64,000 nucleotides of DNA, taken from assembly GCA_905250125.1 (NCBI GenBank), contig CAJNOL010000711.1, positions 45,398 through 109,397 of the forward strand. The letters are read 5' to 3'. How positions within the stretch are numbered: position 1 is the first letter of the stretch; every line of letters begins with the position of its first letter. Below are positions 1-15,727 of this stretch, one piece after another. The DNA is from Rotaria sordida. Its lineage: Eukaryota > Rotifera > Eurotatoria > Philodinida > Philodinidae. The notes under the pieces are model-generated. The model was not told where the DNA came from. It made no database searches and saw only the letters and a program-made list of their open reading frames with translations. The translations under genes and the position numbers were made by a program.

Positions 1-264
1 TGACAGATTCAACTACTAATGCGTAAGAATAAATTTAAATTTCATATAAATGCATTTCTTATATAAAACTACGTATTTTTCTATAGGGCACATCTAGCTA
101 ATGATGGTCATCCAGTTGACACTAACAATGATAATGCTATCAATTTATTTCTAACTCAAACAACTAATGCAACACAAAATGAAAATTTATCTGATTCAAG
201 AAGTAATGGAAGCACATCTGGCATACCCAAATTACCTCAAATTTCATCACCAGCTAATACATAA
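1..264 (+). CDS. 3' end of an unrecognised protein gene (partial)
   Basis: The last two exons of a gene that begins outside the window. I read exon 1-22, an intron 23-86 (GTAAG donor, TTTCTATAG acceptor) and a terminal exon 87-264 ending in TAA at 262-264. The reading frame runs across the junction without a stop. The visible tail (about 66 residues) is low-complexity, rich in Asn, Thr, Ser and Gln, with no domain I recognise, so no function can be assigned. The downstream gene (TDO) is convergent. Confidence 0.6.
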
Positions 265-1068
265 ATCGAGCTTATTTTGTTATTTTAAATATATTTTGTA
301 TATGACTTTTTCCTAACAAAAGAAAAATAATCTCATATCATATAAAATAATTATTGCTAAAAACAAGAATATTTTCAAATATTAATTGTCAAAAGAGACT
401 TACTTGTAATATATCTCTATAACAAAATATTTCAACTAAGTACCTGAACTTTATTCATAAAGAGAAGAACAATATACAAATAAAAATGAAACAAAAAAAA
501 AACACAGAAGAGACATTGCACAGTGACTTTAAAAGCCCCTTTTTCCCATAACAAAAAAAAATGAAATTGATAATAATAATCATACATAACCAAACACGTC
601 ACAGTGTGTTCTCTTCAGTTCTTGATACAAAAAAAAGCCATAAATATTTTCTTTACTATTCTATAATTTAGAAAGCTGAGACCGACTTTAACAACTTTCC
701 GAAGTATTTAATCTCAAAAAAAAATTCCGTTTCAGTTATGTTGAAACATCATCTTCTCACCTTTTCTCTAGCTTTCTATCTTTTAAAATAGTGTAGAAAT
801 GTAAAATGTACAATCATCGAAGGTCTAGCCTTTCCGGTAGATATTACTATCGAAAAGACTATCACTAAGATTTAATGCACTAATACCAAAAAAACAAAAA
901 AAGACTTTTTCTCAAATATTAACAAGGTGCTCGCCTCATCTCAAAAAAAAAACAGAACGAAATATATGAAACAGAAAATCCCCAAAAAAAAAAGAAAACA
1001 ACAATCAATATTTATGTTCAGTTTGTTTATTTGTTTTTTTTTTCATTCGAATTTCAAATCGAAATGAA
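265..1068. other. Convergent intergenic spacer, no gene seen
   Basis: AT-rich spacer between two convergent genes with many A-runs and no coding frame I would support. It should hold the 3' UTRs and polyadenylation sites of both neighbours; an AATAAA-like signal for the minus-strand TDO gene reads around 1025. Confidence 0.5.
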
Positions 1069-4884
<3,816 letters not shown>

Positions 4885-6260
4885 TTTTCTTTTATTCTTA
4901 AAAACAAAAAATAAAGTTATATTAATTGAAATATATATGTATATCGATTTTTTATATTATAGATTCACTCATAGAATGTGATAGAACTATAAAAAGTTAT
5001 GCGACATTTGACTCAGAAGTATTCATTTACTTTTCTTTTTTCTATCTTTCAAAGACCACCTGTTACCAACTTAAGTCCTTGTGATTGGAATTATTTCACA
5101 AATGAAACAGATACAAAGTATAAACTGACGTCATTTTAGAAAATGACCTTGAAAATATCTAAAGAATGGTATCATATGTACATATTGTTAAATGCATAGT
5201 CGATATATATATATAACGAGGAAAAAGTTTGCCCTCCGTACATTGCAGCTGTATTATATATATATGTATATATAACTTTCTTTTTCTTTCAGTCCAATAA
5301 GAACACTTCTCTAGCACTGTAATGAATATTTATTTAATACATAGTAAATCGACTATGCGTAGGCCTTTATTAACCATGATTCATGATATTGCAGCATCCA
5401 TTTTCGTCTTAATAGAAAGATGTCATGAATAAGACCTGTCACAAGATAGTTTATTTTTATAAACGAAAATTTACGTCATATAATTTAGAAAAAAGACAAA
5501 CATATTTTATTAATTACTCATATTAGACACACCCTGTTGAAATGATATTGTTTCTTCTATTCAGAAATAGATGTATTGACATAAGATTTTTTTCAATTTC
5601 CTTTTTTTGTAATTTTTTGCAGCTGTTACCATCACTACAAATTAGTCACAATGCTAATAAAGCAAGAACGTAATAAGCTTATATATTTGATCTCAAAACT
5701 TACCTTTTAACAAATAATAGGATAGGTCATAAAGTCGGTGATATATATATATATCTTAATGTGGGCGTATTCTTATCGGATAATATGAAACTTATTGAAG
5801 CAGAACACTATCCGTTCAATGGGAGTAAATCGTATAACATGAATAAGTATTGCGTGGAAATAAAGATAAGCATCTTTCATTTGTTCTTGTCAACGCTGAT
5901 TATAGATGTGATAAGAAATTTATATATATTTATAGATCATAACACAACAATGAGTTTGTAGATTTTGGAATTGCCACAAATATAGTCGAAAGAAAAAAAG
6001 AAAATAAACAAAATGGATTGAGTAAAATTGAATAACTTTTCAATAGGAAATGAAGAATTAATCGGTCTCATACACTCTTCACATTCTCCTGAGGAATAGG
6101 AATAATTAATAAATAGAAAGAAAAAAAAAAAAGATAAACTGTTTATGTAATACGCACAAACAACACACACACCAATAAAAAAAAAAAGAATAAATAAACT
6201 AAAATTTCTTTCTATTATTTTTTGTTGTTGGAAAGAAAGAGAACAAAAAAAAAACGAATT
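4885..6260. other. Intergenic, no gene seen
   Basis: Spacer between TDO (its start at 4884) and the 3' end of ArfGAP1. It holds TA-rich microsatellite stretches near 5207-5270 and 5740-5755. Short frames here have no protein-like composition. The TDO promoter should lie in the first few hundred bases, but no specific element can be named. Confidence 0.5.
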
Positions 6261-9200
6261 TTATTTTGAAGTGTCAATCGATTCCCATGCAGCATCATCA
6301 TCATTCGCCCATTTCTCATCATCAAAATTAATTAAATTAGGTGCTGGTGTTGCTTTAGATTTTGATGAAGCAGATACACTTGTATTTCCTGTCTTTTTCG
6401 AAGATGTTGGTCGATTTGAACTAGTCGATGATTTTGAACGTGGTTCATCATTTAACCATGATTCAAAACTAAGATCACGTTCTGGTTTTGAAACATCATT
6501 ATTTGATTGTGACTGTTGTTGTTGTTGTTGTTGACGATTTGGTAAACTACTAAAAGTATTTTGATAACCAGAATTATCATTAAATGTTGACGAAGATGAT
6601 GGATTTTGATATGAAGAAGACCACTCATTCTAGAAAATAAAATATTTTTTTCTCTTTATACCTTTGATAATTTATAGGTAGGTTTTTAGTTTTACGCGCT
6701 ATTTAAATTCATATGTTAGTTAACGAGGAAAGATCTTCGAATGTGACTCATCAATCGAACTGCAATTTTGCTCATAGATAGATCTCGTAAACCTTAAAAT
6801 TTTCTGAAAATTTCAGCTTAAAGAAATGTGTTGTTGCTGAAACATCGAATATTGAAAACACTGAACTTTCTTAGCTTTCCGTGTGATACATAATTGTTTT
6901 TCAATATTGAATATCTCAAGAAGAACACATCTATTTAGACTATTCTAAGATCACTACCTATAGACATGACAGTACAATGAAGACGAACTTTAATAGTCTT
7001 GATTTTCAGAAACAATTTTTAAAATTTCACTCGACTTAAATATTTCGAAACATTTTTAATAATCTTTGTCTTAAATCACTTTTATGATTCATTGAAAAAC
7101 TACGAATTTGAATTGTTTTAGAATTTTTTTTTTTTTTTTTTTGTATCTCATAAGAATTTAGTCGAATGATATTGATTGAAAAAGAATATTTGACTTACAA
7201 CATCTGAATAATTCTGATTATTATGTAATCGTTGATCTTCTCTATGATCTGAATGATAATCTTTTCCTGACCATAATGATTGCATATCCGACCATGTTTT
7301 TGTACCAATTTTACCCATTGATGATGCCATATTAGTTACACCTGATTGAACATTTGTTAATAATGAACCATCTTTAGCTTGTTCAGTTACTTTTGATGTT
7401 AATTCTGTTGCTTTGTCAGCAGCTGTTTTTGAAAATTTAAAAACAGAATCTTTAGCAACACCAGCCCATTTAGCTGCATTAACACTCATATTTGAAATTG
7501 ATGATGAAAGTAAATCAGGATTTGATGCTGGACGTTGTGATGATTCATCATAAGTTGTATTTCCAAAACCCCAATATTTTGGATTACCACTACCAAGACC
7601 AGATTGATGTTGTTGTTCATTTGAACCACTATTTTGATAACCACCGCTACTACTATAATCTTCATTTCGCTGTTCGGATGATTTAAATTGTCCCCAATCC
7701 GATGAAGTTTGCTAATAGATTTAAAAAATGAAAAACAAGTTTAAGTTTTTTCTTTTTTTTTCGTCAAATTCATTTACTTTCGATGGTTTTTCAGTATAAT
7801 TTATTGATGAAGATGATGTATAAGGTGAACTATAATTTTGTGCTGATGAAGAATTTATTGACCATGTTTTACCTTGGGCTTCTGTTGATATTTTATCTCG
7901 ATAAAGTGCAGCCGCTCGTGTATTATATCGTTGTTGTAAACTCATTGTATTAGCATTATAATCTGATTGAGTAGCAAAAAATTCTTTTGCTTTACGATTT
8001 CCACCTGCTTTCATTTTTTCTAATTCAACATCTTTCCATTTATCCATTGTTATTGAACGTACAAATGATAAATGTACGCCTAATCCACGATGTTTACCGG
8101 AACATTCAAGACATATAAAAATACCTATATATATATATATATGAAATATAATATGATAATTTATTAGGATAACAAAATGAATCGCCTTTTATTATAAACA
8201 AGAAGAGTTTACTAACATATGCTATTATGTCATACGTATGATCATCTCAATCGATTAATATTCATCTATCATGGTATGTGAAAAATGCAGATTCATCTTT
8301 GTTGTTATACTTTCGTGGTATTTATTACTGATTATTTTCCTTAAAATTACACAATCTCAAACACAGAGTGTTGTGAAAGTTTCACGAGAGAATCTCTTGA
8401 ACTGAAATTTCTCTGTTTGGGCTCATAATTTAGATAAAAATCTTCAAAGAGCTCTTTCTTCTTGAATTATGGTCATTTTACTAAATTTTCAGCATAGTAT
8501 AGGATGCTACGACAAAAAAAAACACGTAATAATTAGTTTCCATCTGAAATTTTCTCAAATAATGGGTACTTATTTTATTCTGAAAGTTTCAGCTTAAATG
8601 TAATCTTTCTCTGTGAAATCACATATTTATAAAAAATTTGCTTTCTTACAAAAGTTCCCACAAGAGTCCATTTTTTAAATATTTCGTGGCTCAAGGAAAA
8701 TTCATTCGTTTGAACTATGAACCTTTCCCAGGATATAATAAATATCATGAGATCTGCTATTGAGGAAATTTTCAAACGAAAACTCTCTATAGTTTTTTTT
8801 TTCGCAATATTCTGTACTATGTCGAAAGTTCAGTACAATTGGCCGTAACTAGAAGAGTAAGGCCTAAGGATATGATCAAGGGATGTGCGGAACCGGAATT
8901 CGAGCTCATAGTAAAATATCTTATAGTTTTAAGTAAATCATACAAGGCAGATGACTTAAAAGGTACTAGTCGTCGACTAAATAAATAAAAAAAAACAAAT
9001 ATTGAAGAATTATTTTAGATGTAATACGAATAACTTCTAGAATAGTTTTTTCAGAAATGTTCAAAAACAAAAGATTTAAATTGTATTCATGAATTTTAGA
9101 CTAATGATTATCAATAGAGAAATTATACACAACAAAAACTTCCGAATTCCTTATTATTCTTAGACTAACAACGGAGGCTAATAGATCGAATAACGAGACT

Positions 9201-9412
9201 ACACGTACCATGAAAAAATCTCACCTGATTCAGTAAATCGATATCATCAACGTAACATGATTATTTGAATTAAAACGCAAAAAAACAAAATCGCTCTTAC
9301 CATATGAAACCGAAACCCATTGAGGATTTAATGCTCCACATTCAAAACAAACATTATTATCATCTTTTAATTTGAGATCTTTCAGAACCGATCGAGTACG
9401 TGGACTAGCCAT
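6261..9412 (-). CDS. ARFGAP1: ADP-ribosylation factor GTPase-activating protein 1 (ArfGAP1, 4 exons)
   Basis: Stimulates GTP hydrolysis on Arf1 at the Golgi during COPI vesicle traffic. Exons (minus): 9412-9301, 8124-7778, 7711-7199, 6629-6261; 446 residues, phase-consistent. The N-terminus begins MASPRTR and carries the ArfGAP zinc finger CX2CX16CX2CX4R: C22, C25, C42, C45 and the arginine finger R50. It continues with GLGVHLSFVRSITMDKWKD and SRAAALYRD-type family signatures. The middle (TWS..SQNY, then NAAKWAGVAKDSVFKFSKTA) resembles the amphipathic lipid-packing region of ArfGAP1. The tail is Ser/Gln-rich and ends in a W-acidic stretch (ESWLNDE, DDEKWANDDDAAWES) like the adaptor-binding tail of the family. 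Intron 1 is 1.18 kb and the others are short. FIP1 lies 143 bp upstream on the same strand. Confidence 0.95.
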
Positions 9413-9555
9413 TTGTTATTATCAAATAAAAATCTACAATAATCGTAATTATTTAATCATTTTTTCTCTGAATTCTTTCAGAGAATACAAAGACAAACAT
9501 AAACAATAATTGAAATAAACCAAACAAATAAATATACATAATAAAAAAACTATAA

Positions 9556-12500
9556 TTATTCATTATTTTGTTCTTTTACATCGGATAAAGATTCAATTTG
9601 ATTAGTCGATTTTTTACTGTTACTTTTTGATTTATCTTTTGATCGTCGACGATGATGACTATTATGTCGTTCATCATCATCATCATCATCATTACTATCA
9701 TGTCGAGAACGTTTAGAAGATTTTTTATGATGATTATAATGTGATGATGATGATGATGTTATTTGATCAGATTCAGATGTTTGTTCATTTAATATTTGAG
9801 ATGATTCAATTGATGTTGATGAAATAGATGAATTGATTTTTGATGGTGAAGATACAGTTTTTGTTGGTGTACGATGTGATGAACGATAATTACGAGATGA
9901 TTCATCATCAACATAATGATGACGAGTATTATCTTCTCTATGTTGTCGTCTTAAATAAAAATAAAACATCAAAATAATTTTGATAAAAGAAAACAAAAAA
10001 ATTTTACTTTCGTGAATGATAGTCATATTTATCATCTCGATCTCTTGATTTTCTATCATTTTTTGGTCGTTCATATTCATGTTCATTTGGTCGATGTCGT
10101 GAATGATAAGATGATGATGATGAACGATGCCGAGAAGATGAATGATAATCACGATCATCTCTTTAAACAAAACAAAAACAAAAAACATGTTTTTTATTAA
10201 TTTATATTTCAAAATAAATGTCTTATACCTATATCTTTCTTTATATCGATCATCTTTTGATGATTTATCATTATCACCAACATTAGTTCGATTTTCTTCT
10301 GATGTTGAACTATGTGATGAACGATTTTCAGGTGTTGGACTTCGACTAGGTGGTGCTACTCGTCCATTATTACTAGTTGTTGATATAGTAATTTGTGGTG
10401 AAAATGGTCCAGATGGAAAATTATGTACAGGTGGCATACCAGCTCTATAGAATAGAATAAATCAACCAAATTAATTAAATAAAATACTAACTTATCCCAT
10501 GGTTGTGGAGCAGTATGACGTATAAAATATGGATGTGGAAGTCTAAATTAATATTTGTTAGAGATGCATTATGAAGAAGAGAAAAAAGAAAGAATAAAAG
10601 CAAAGTGTACCTATCACCATGCATTCCTGTAGCTGGTCCACGAGGCAAGAATTGTGGACCACCGGGTACATGCAAATGTCCAAATTGAGCTCGAAATTGA
10701 ATGCCAGGTGGTAAGGGTATCATAGGTAATCGTGGCATATTCAAGGTTGGTATATGATGAGTATTACCTGATGGTGGAGGACCATTGGAAGCTGATTGTG
10801 TTGGCATGAGATCACCTACTGTTTGTCCACCGGGTGGTTGACCACCAAGACTAAAAGCGAGAAAGAAAATTAATGGAAATTTGAATAAGAGAATATTCAA
10901 AAGTTACAATGGAAAACTATTTAAAAATGGTGGATGTTCAAAGTTATTTGATGTTTCAAACATTGATCGACGAGATGTATAATCAGTTGCACCTTGAAAT
11001 AAAAAAACTTATCGGTTAATATATGATAGTTATTTATATTACCGATAACATCTATTTTCCCATCAGGTTTTCGTGTATTTAGAGGACGTGATATCATTGG
11101 CATATTCATCGGTTTGTTTATCATCATTACTGGATGAGAATTTATTGGATGAACATTTGGAGGATGACCTGAAAGCATTGGTGGAATCTAGAAAAAGAAA
11201 ATTTTGAATAAAAAAAAAAAAAAAAGATAATTAATAATTAATAAATTTTACGTGAGTAGGATTAAGACGTGCTAAATTATTTTCATTACGTAAACGTCGT
11301 TGTCGATCACAATATTGTACCCATGTTTCTTCAGTAAAACCATAATTAAAATATTCAGTAATATCTGCTCCTAAAATTATTATTCAAGTAGAAAATTATT
11401 TAATCAAATCTAGATATTTGAAAAATGAACTCTTATTTTTTTTGTTTTGAATGAAATGTACACAGGATGATATTTGTCTTACTTAAACTTAAACTATGAT
11501 ATGATAAGATGAGAAAATCATGTGACAAAGAGACATATTAAATGACGTAGTATAAATAAAAAGAACAACCAAGAGTAACAGATGGTACGGAAGCTTCTGG
11601 ACAAAACATTTCTTCATTTACCTATTAATTACTATCCTAATTATTAGTTCAACTAGTTTTATCTAGACCGATGAGTTTCACAGAAAAATTTTGAACATAT
11701 ATGCGGAAAGAGCACAAAAGATTGAAATATTTCTACTGACTTCCCATAATTAGTCGATAAATGAAAAAATATTTTGTTCTGAAATTTTTGCATTATCTGT
11801 CAGATTTCATATAAATGATAAAACATCTTTCGAGATTTTTTAAATATTTCAAAGAACAATTGTTTTTAGCAAAATAATATATCAAACCTGGTTTTTTCCA
11901 TGGTTTTTCTTCATCTTTATATGCATTCACTATATCATGTTCATATGTTGGTTGTCCATTAATAACACCTTGTGCATCGACATCTACACCTCGTGTTATT
12001 GACGATTTTGGTGGCATAGCGGCCGGACCTCCTAGAAAATCATTAATAATATTAAACTAATCAATAATAGATATAAAAAGATAAATTTCTATCTACCTGA
12101 TAACATTCCTCGAGGTTTTTGTCGATTTGTTTGAAAAGTTGATACTTCTGGTTCATAATCACCAATAGTCACTTGAATTCCATCATCATCATCATCATCA
12201 TCTGAATCATCATCATCTAATTGGCTACCAATTAATGATGTTGTTGTTAATTTTAGTGTTGCTTTTTCCTAAAAACAAATATATAACTAAAATAAGATGT
12301 TTAACTATCTAAAGTTTAAGTGCAAAATATTTTTATATAAATTTTAACTTGAATTAATTCTACATTTCTCATTGTAACTATAACATAAATTCTCACATAC
12401 TCTTGCATTGATTTCTTGTGTTGTTATTTCATCAATGGATGGTGCTGTTGTATTATCTCTATGAAGAAGAAAAAAAATTTAATCAATATAAATAAAATTA

Positions 12501-12726
12501 TCATTTTTAAACTTACACATTTTCATTACTTTTTGATTTATTATCTATAATTAATAAACAAAGAAAAATATAATTATTTAAATATAAATTTATATTCATT
12601 TTTCATACGTCCATATAGCCAAGTTTCTTCATCTTCATTCTTAGCCACAGATTCTTTAGTTATACTATCTGTTTCTGTTATTAAATTATTTAAAGATGCA
12701 ATTTCATCAATCATTGTTTTTGACAT
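9556..12726 (-). CDS. FIP1L1: FIP1-type pre-mRNA 3'-end processing factor (13 exons)
   Basis: Subunit of the CPSF cleavage/polyadenylation complex; binds poly(A) polymerase and U-rich RNA in the nucleus. Exons (minus): 12726-12609, 12544-12517, 12458-12401, 12268-12097, 12031-11888, 11370-11252, 11187-11043, 10992-10920, 10850-10611, 10542-10492, 10444-10229, 10160-10008, 9949-9556; 636 residues with all phases matching. The N-terminus has EEETWLYG, then an acidic run ([11 protein letters not shown]) followed by [10 protein letters not shown]. The Fip1 domain is [24 protein letters not shown] (about residues 166-190). IDVIG follows, then Pro/Gly/Met/His-rich linkers and an RS/RD/His-rich tail as in animal FIP1L1. 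The exon 8 donor (GTTTTC) was chosen because it alone keeps the frame into exon 9. Confidence 0.92.
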
Positions 12727-15700
12727 AGTTCTAAAAAAATAATAAGAAAAACCGTGTTTTTTGCAAGTATATGTTGACGTGAGACATAAATATATAACCA
12801 ATTGTCAATAAGTTAAATATTCGGAATATTAAATATGACCTCTATCGATTTTTTATTCTATTTGTTCATCAAATAATCCAATACACTTTATCATGATTGA
12901 TTCTACATTCCAATATCCATGAATTATTTAATTTTAATATACATGTGTAAAAATGATGTTTTGCATCTTCTGACGATAGAAGTAGTGTAAATTGTATTTT
13001 AGTTTAAAACATTGAGTTTATAATTGGAATAAATATATTTATTGCATCGAATATTGTTGGTGGCCAATAAACTATTTTTATGGGGTCATTCTATTTCAAT
13101 TAGCAAAAAAAACCGAACTGATGAAAATACTCATCCATGAAACTAATGAAATCTCTCTATGGCTATCATTTCTGTTGTAGGGAAGCATTTATAAAACGCC
13201 ATAAAACTGCATCTCCGTCATTCAGTTGTGCGGATCCTATTTTTTTGCTACCAAACGACGACTTAATGGTGCCAATTTTCTTCACTGTATATCATTTACA
13301 AGGCTTTTTGTCTCAGACTTGATTTTATCGATTGAACCTTGCATATTGGAAATACCAATAATACTAAAAATGCTTGTACCGTATTATTATAGTTCTTTTT
13401 TGAAAAAAAGACTCTGACTAGAACAGACTATCATTTTAGTTATATAATATTTATGTGTATTGAATGCTTATCTTTATTTTGTTACAAAATTATTATTACA
13501 CTGCCAAGCACTGTATCCTAATCACTTGCGAGCTTTTTAACATTCTCAACACATAGAGAGTCGTACGATATTCGTTTAAACGTCATGACAAAGTTCCATG
13601 TTCCTATATAATCAATTTTTTTCTGAAATTTCGATATGAGGTTCTGTTCGTCCTCAATTCGCTCCACAAAATGATGATTTTGAAGTTAGAACTCTGTTTT
13701 ATTTCGAAATAATGAAAACGAATGTCAGCAACAACGATGATTAGATCGAATGTTGCTGCCAACATCCATATCTTTAATTGGAAAATATTATAATCTCATA
13801 AACGATGAGTCCAGTTTAGGTCTAGGAGTGAATATACATAATGAACTAATTTTGAAACTCGATATAAATTACAACAACGTAATCAAGTAACCATAAAAGT
13901 ACTATAAACATTCTGCCTTATTTTTAAAACCAATTATTGATAATAATTTCATTTAGATTTTTCTTAAGAATAGTTAGAACATGGATGCAAAAATTATTTT
14001 TTGGATCTTATGTTAGAATTGATTGATTTTTCAATTTAGAAAGAAGCAATTCTTAACAAAAACGACCTTATACTTTCTCGGCTTCGTATGATACTGAATT
14101 CTTAATTAAACAGTGTTAGGGAGAAAAAGATGGTTGACCTTTTCCTTTTATTTTTACTAAATCAAAAATGTTCTCACACACACATAACAATTAAGCTACA
14201 TAATGAACCAAAAAAGAAAAGGAAAAACGCGCTTTGATATATGATCACACGCATCGAAGGTTTTTACGAAAAGAAAGAAATGATGATATATGATCGAAGA
14301 TATCACATCCAGGGACAAAGAAAAACATACTGTGAAGGCAATATCCGTAACAAGCAGGAAGAAAAAAATTCGCTGAAATAGGAATTCATCATGCATTTTC
14401 AAACAACAAAGTGTACTAATCTGTTTATATGCACAAATCTATTTACGGCAAGAGAGAAACAAGAAGAGGAAAACTTCGAGACATCGTTAAACCAAAATAA
14501 AGTACGACACAATGTATGAAATTATGTTGCAAGAGTGTGGATGTGGTAGGTGTAGATGTGAGTGTGCCTGGTTTATACTAACGCCCACATCCACATCCTA
14601 GTTTGTTTTTTTTGAAAAATATTGCTTCCTCCACTTAGGAGAACTGAAATACTGGAAACCTTGTCAAAAAACGTGTTTTTTCTCCCTAGGGCAAATTTTG
14701 TAACATTTACCAAAGACTACCAGATCATTATTTCAAGAAAATAAAAAACATATACACCCTGATTTAGTCCTAGTTACCACACAAAAAATTTCAGCTCAAT
14801 CAGTCGAAGTGTCTGAGAAAAAAAGGGGGAAACTTCAATTTTTTTTTCTAAAAAAGTTGATTTTGAGAAGAACGCAAAATAACGTAAAACGACATTTTTT
14901 TTTTATCCATAGTTATCAATTAGTGCAGTTGCAAAGCGACTAGAAGGATGTAGTGCTGACCCATACAATACATTTTGGTGATGAAATAACTACATTAGTA
15001 TAGATCATTTACAACACGACAGAGCTGTAGAACGTGATTTTTAGTGTAGGAGACACCTAAAGTCGGATTTTTTCGTCCATATGCCATTCGCTAGAAGACT
15101 CTTGAATATCTTCGTAGTTACAAAAAAGCCGAAATCGAAAAAAGTGAATTTTTGGAGTCGGAAAAGAAAGGTGCCCTTAAATCAATTCACATTGAGCCTT
15201 CAAACTTAAATATTTGTTTTGATATGGAAAATGCTTCGATTCTCAAAACAAATTACATCATTTGATTTCTTAGCTCAAAATCGAAATTGATATTACTTTG
15301 TATATTCTTTGGTTCAGTCTTTATTATATTCTTTTCTCACTACATTCAAATGACATATGTGATTGAATTCCAGAACGGCTCTTCATTCGATCATTCAATC
15401 TATTTCAAGTTATTTGATGGCAGATGAACATTGAATAGAAATACAATGAAAAAGTTGGAGGAGTGTTTACTTGATCGCGTAACCTAAGAATTCAATTGAA
15501 CGGAGGTTGTGAAGGAAGAAGCAATGATTGTTTCTTTCTTCGAAAAATATAAAGTCATATGTTGTACAAATATCTCCAATAGATTGGTATGGAGCGCCCT
15601 CTTCACTTTTAAAGAGGCAACATATAATTTTTATTCAATGGTGAAAAATGTTTGTACAAGGCAGCAAGAAAAAAAAATCTCTATAACTTTTTGCAAGTTC

Positions 15701-15727
15701 ATTTATTGAACATTTCCTTTGCGAAAA
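12727..15727. other. 3-kb intergenic region without a supported gene
   Basis: Between the divergent FIP1 (-) and tetraspanin (+) genes. Short frames at 13.1-13.4, 14.2 and 15.5 kb have no homology I recognise. A GT-rich hairpin sits at 14532-14600. The stretch 14.6-15.2 kb is less AT-rich and includes an AAATTTCAGCTCAATC word also found near 1720, probably old repeat sequence. Confidence 0.45.
14532..14600. repeat. GT-rich hairpin (copy A)
   Basis: Left arm 14532-14567 is built of GTGTGGATGTGGTAGGTGTAGATGTGAG-like words. Right arm 14582-14600 (CGCCCACATCCACATCCTA) is the inverted form of GGATGTGGATGTGGGCG. The TGTGG core resembles the TGTGGG telomere repeat reported for the bdelloid Adineta vaga. 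Confidence 0.5.

Noticed and set aside
5761..5961. 66-codon + strand frame
   Set aside because: Low-complexity, no homologue recognised, no acceptors or donors linking it to other exons.
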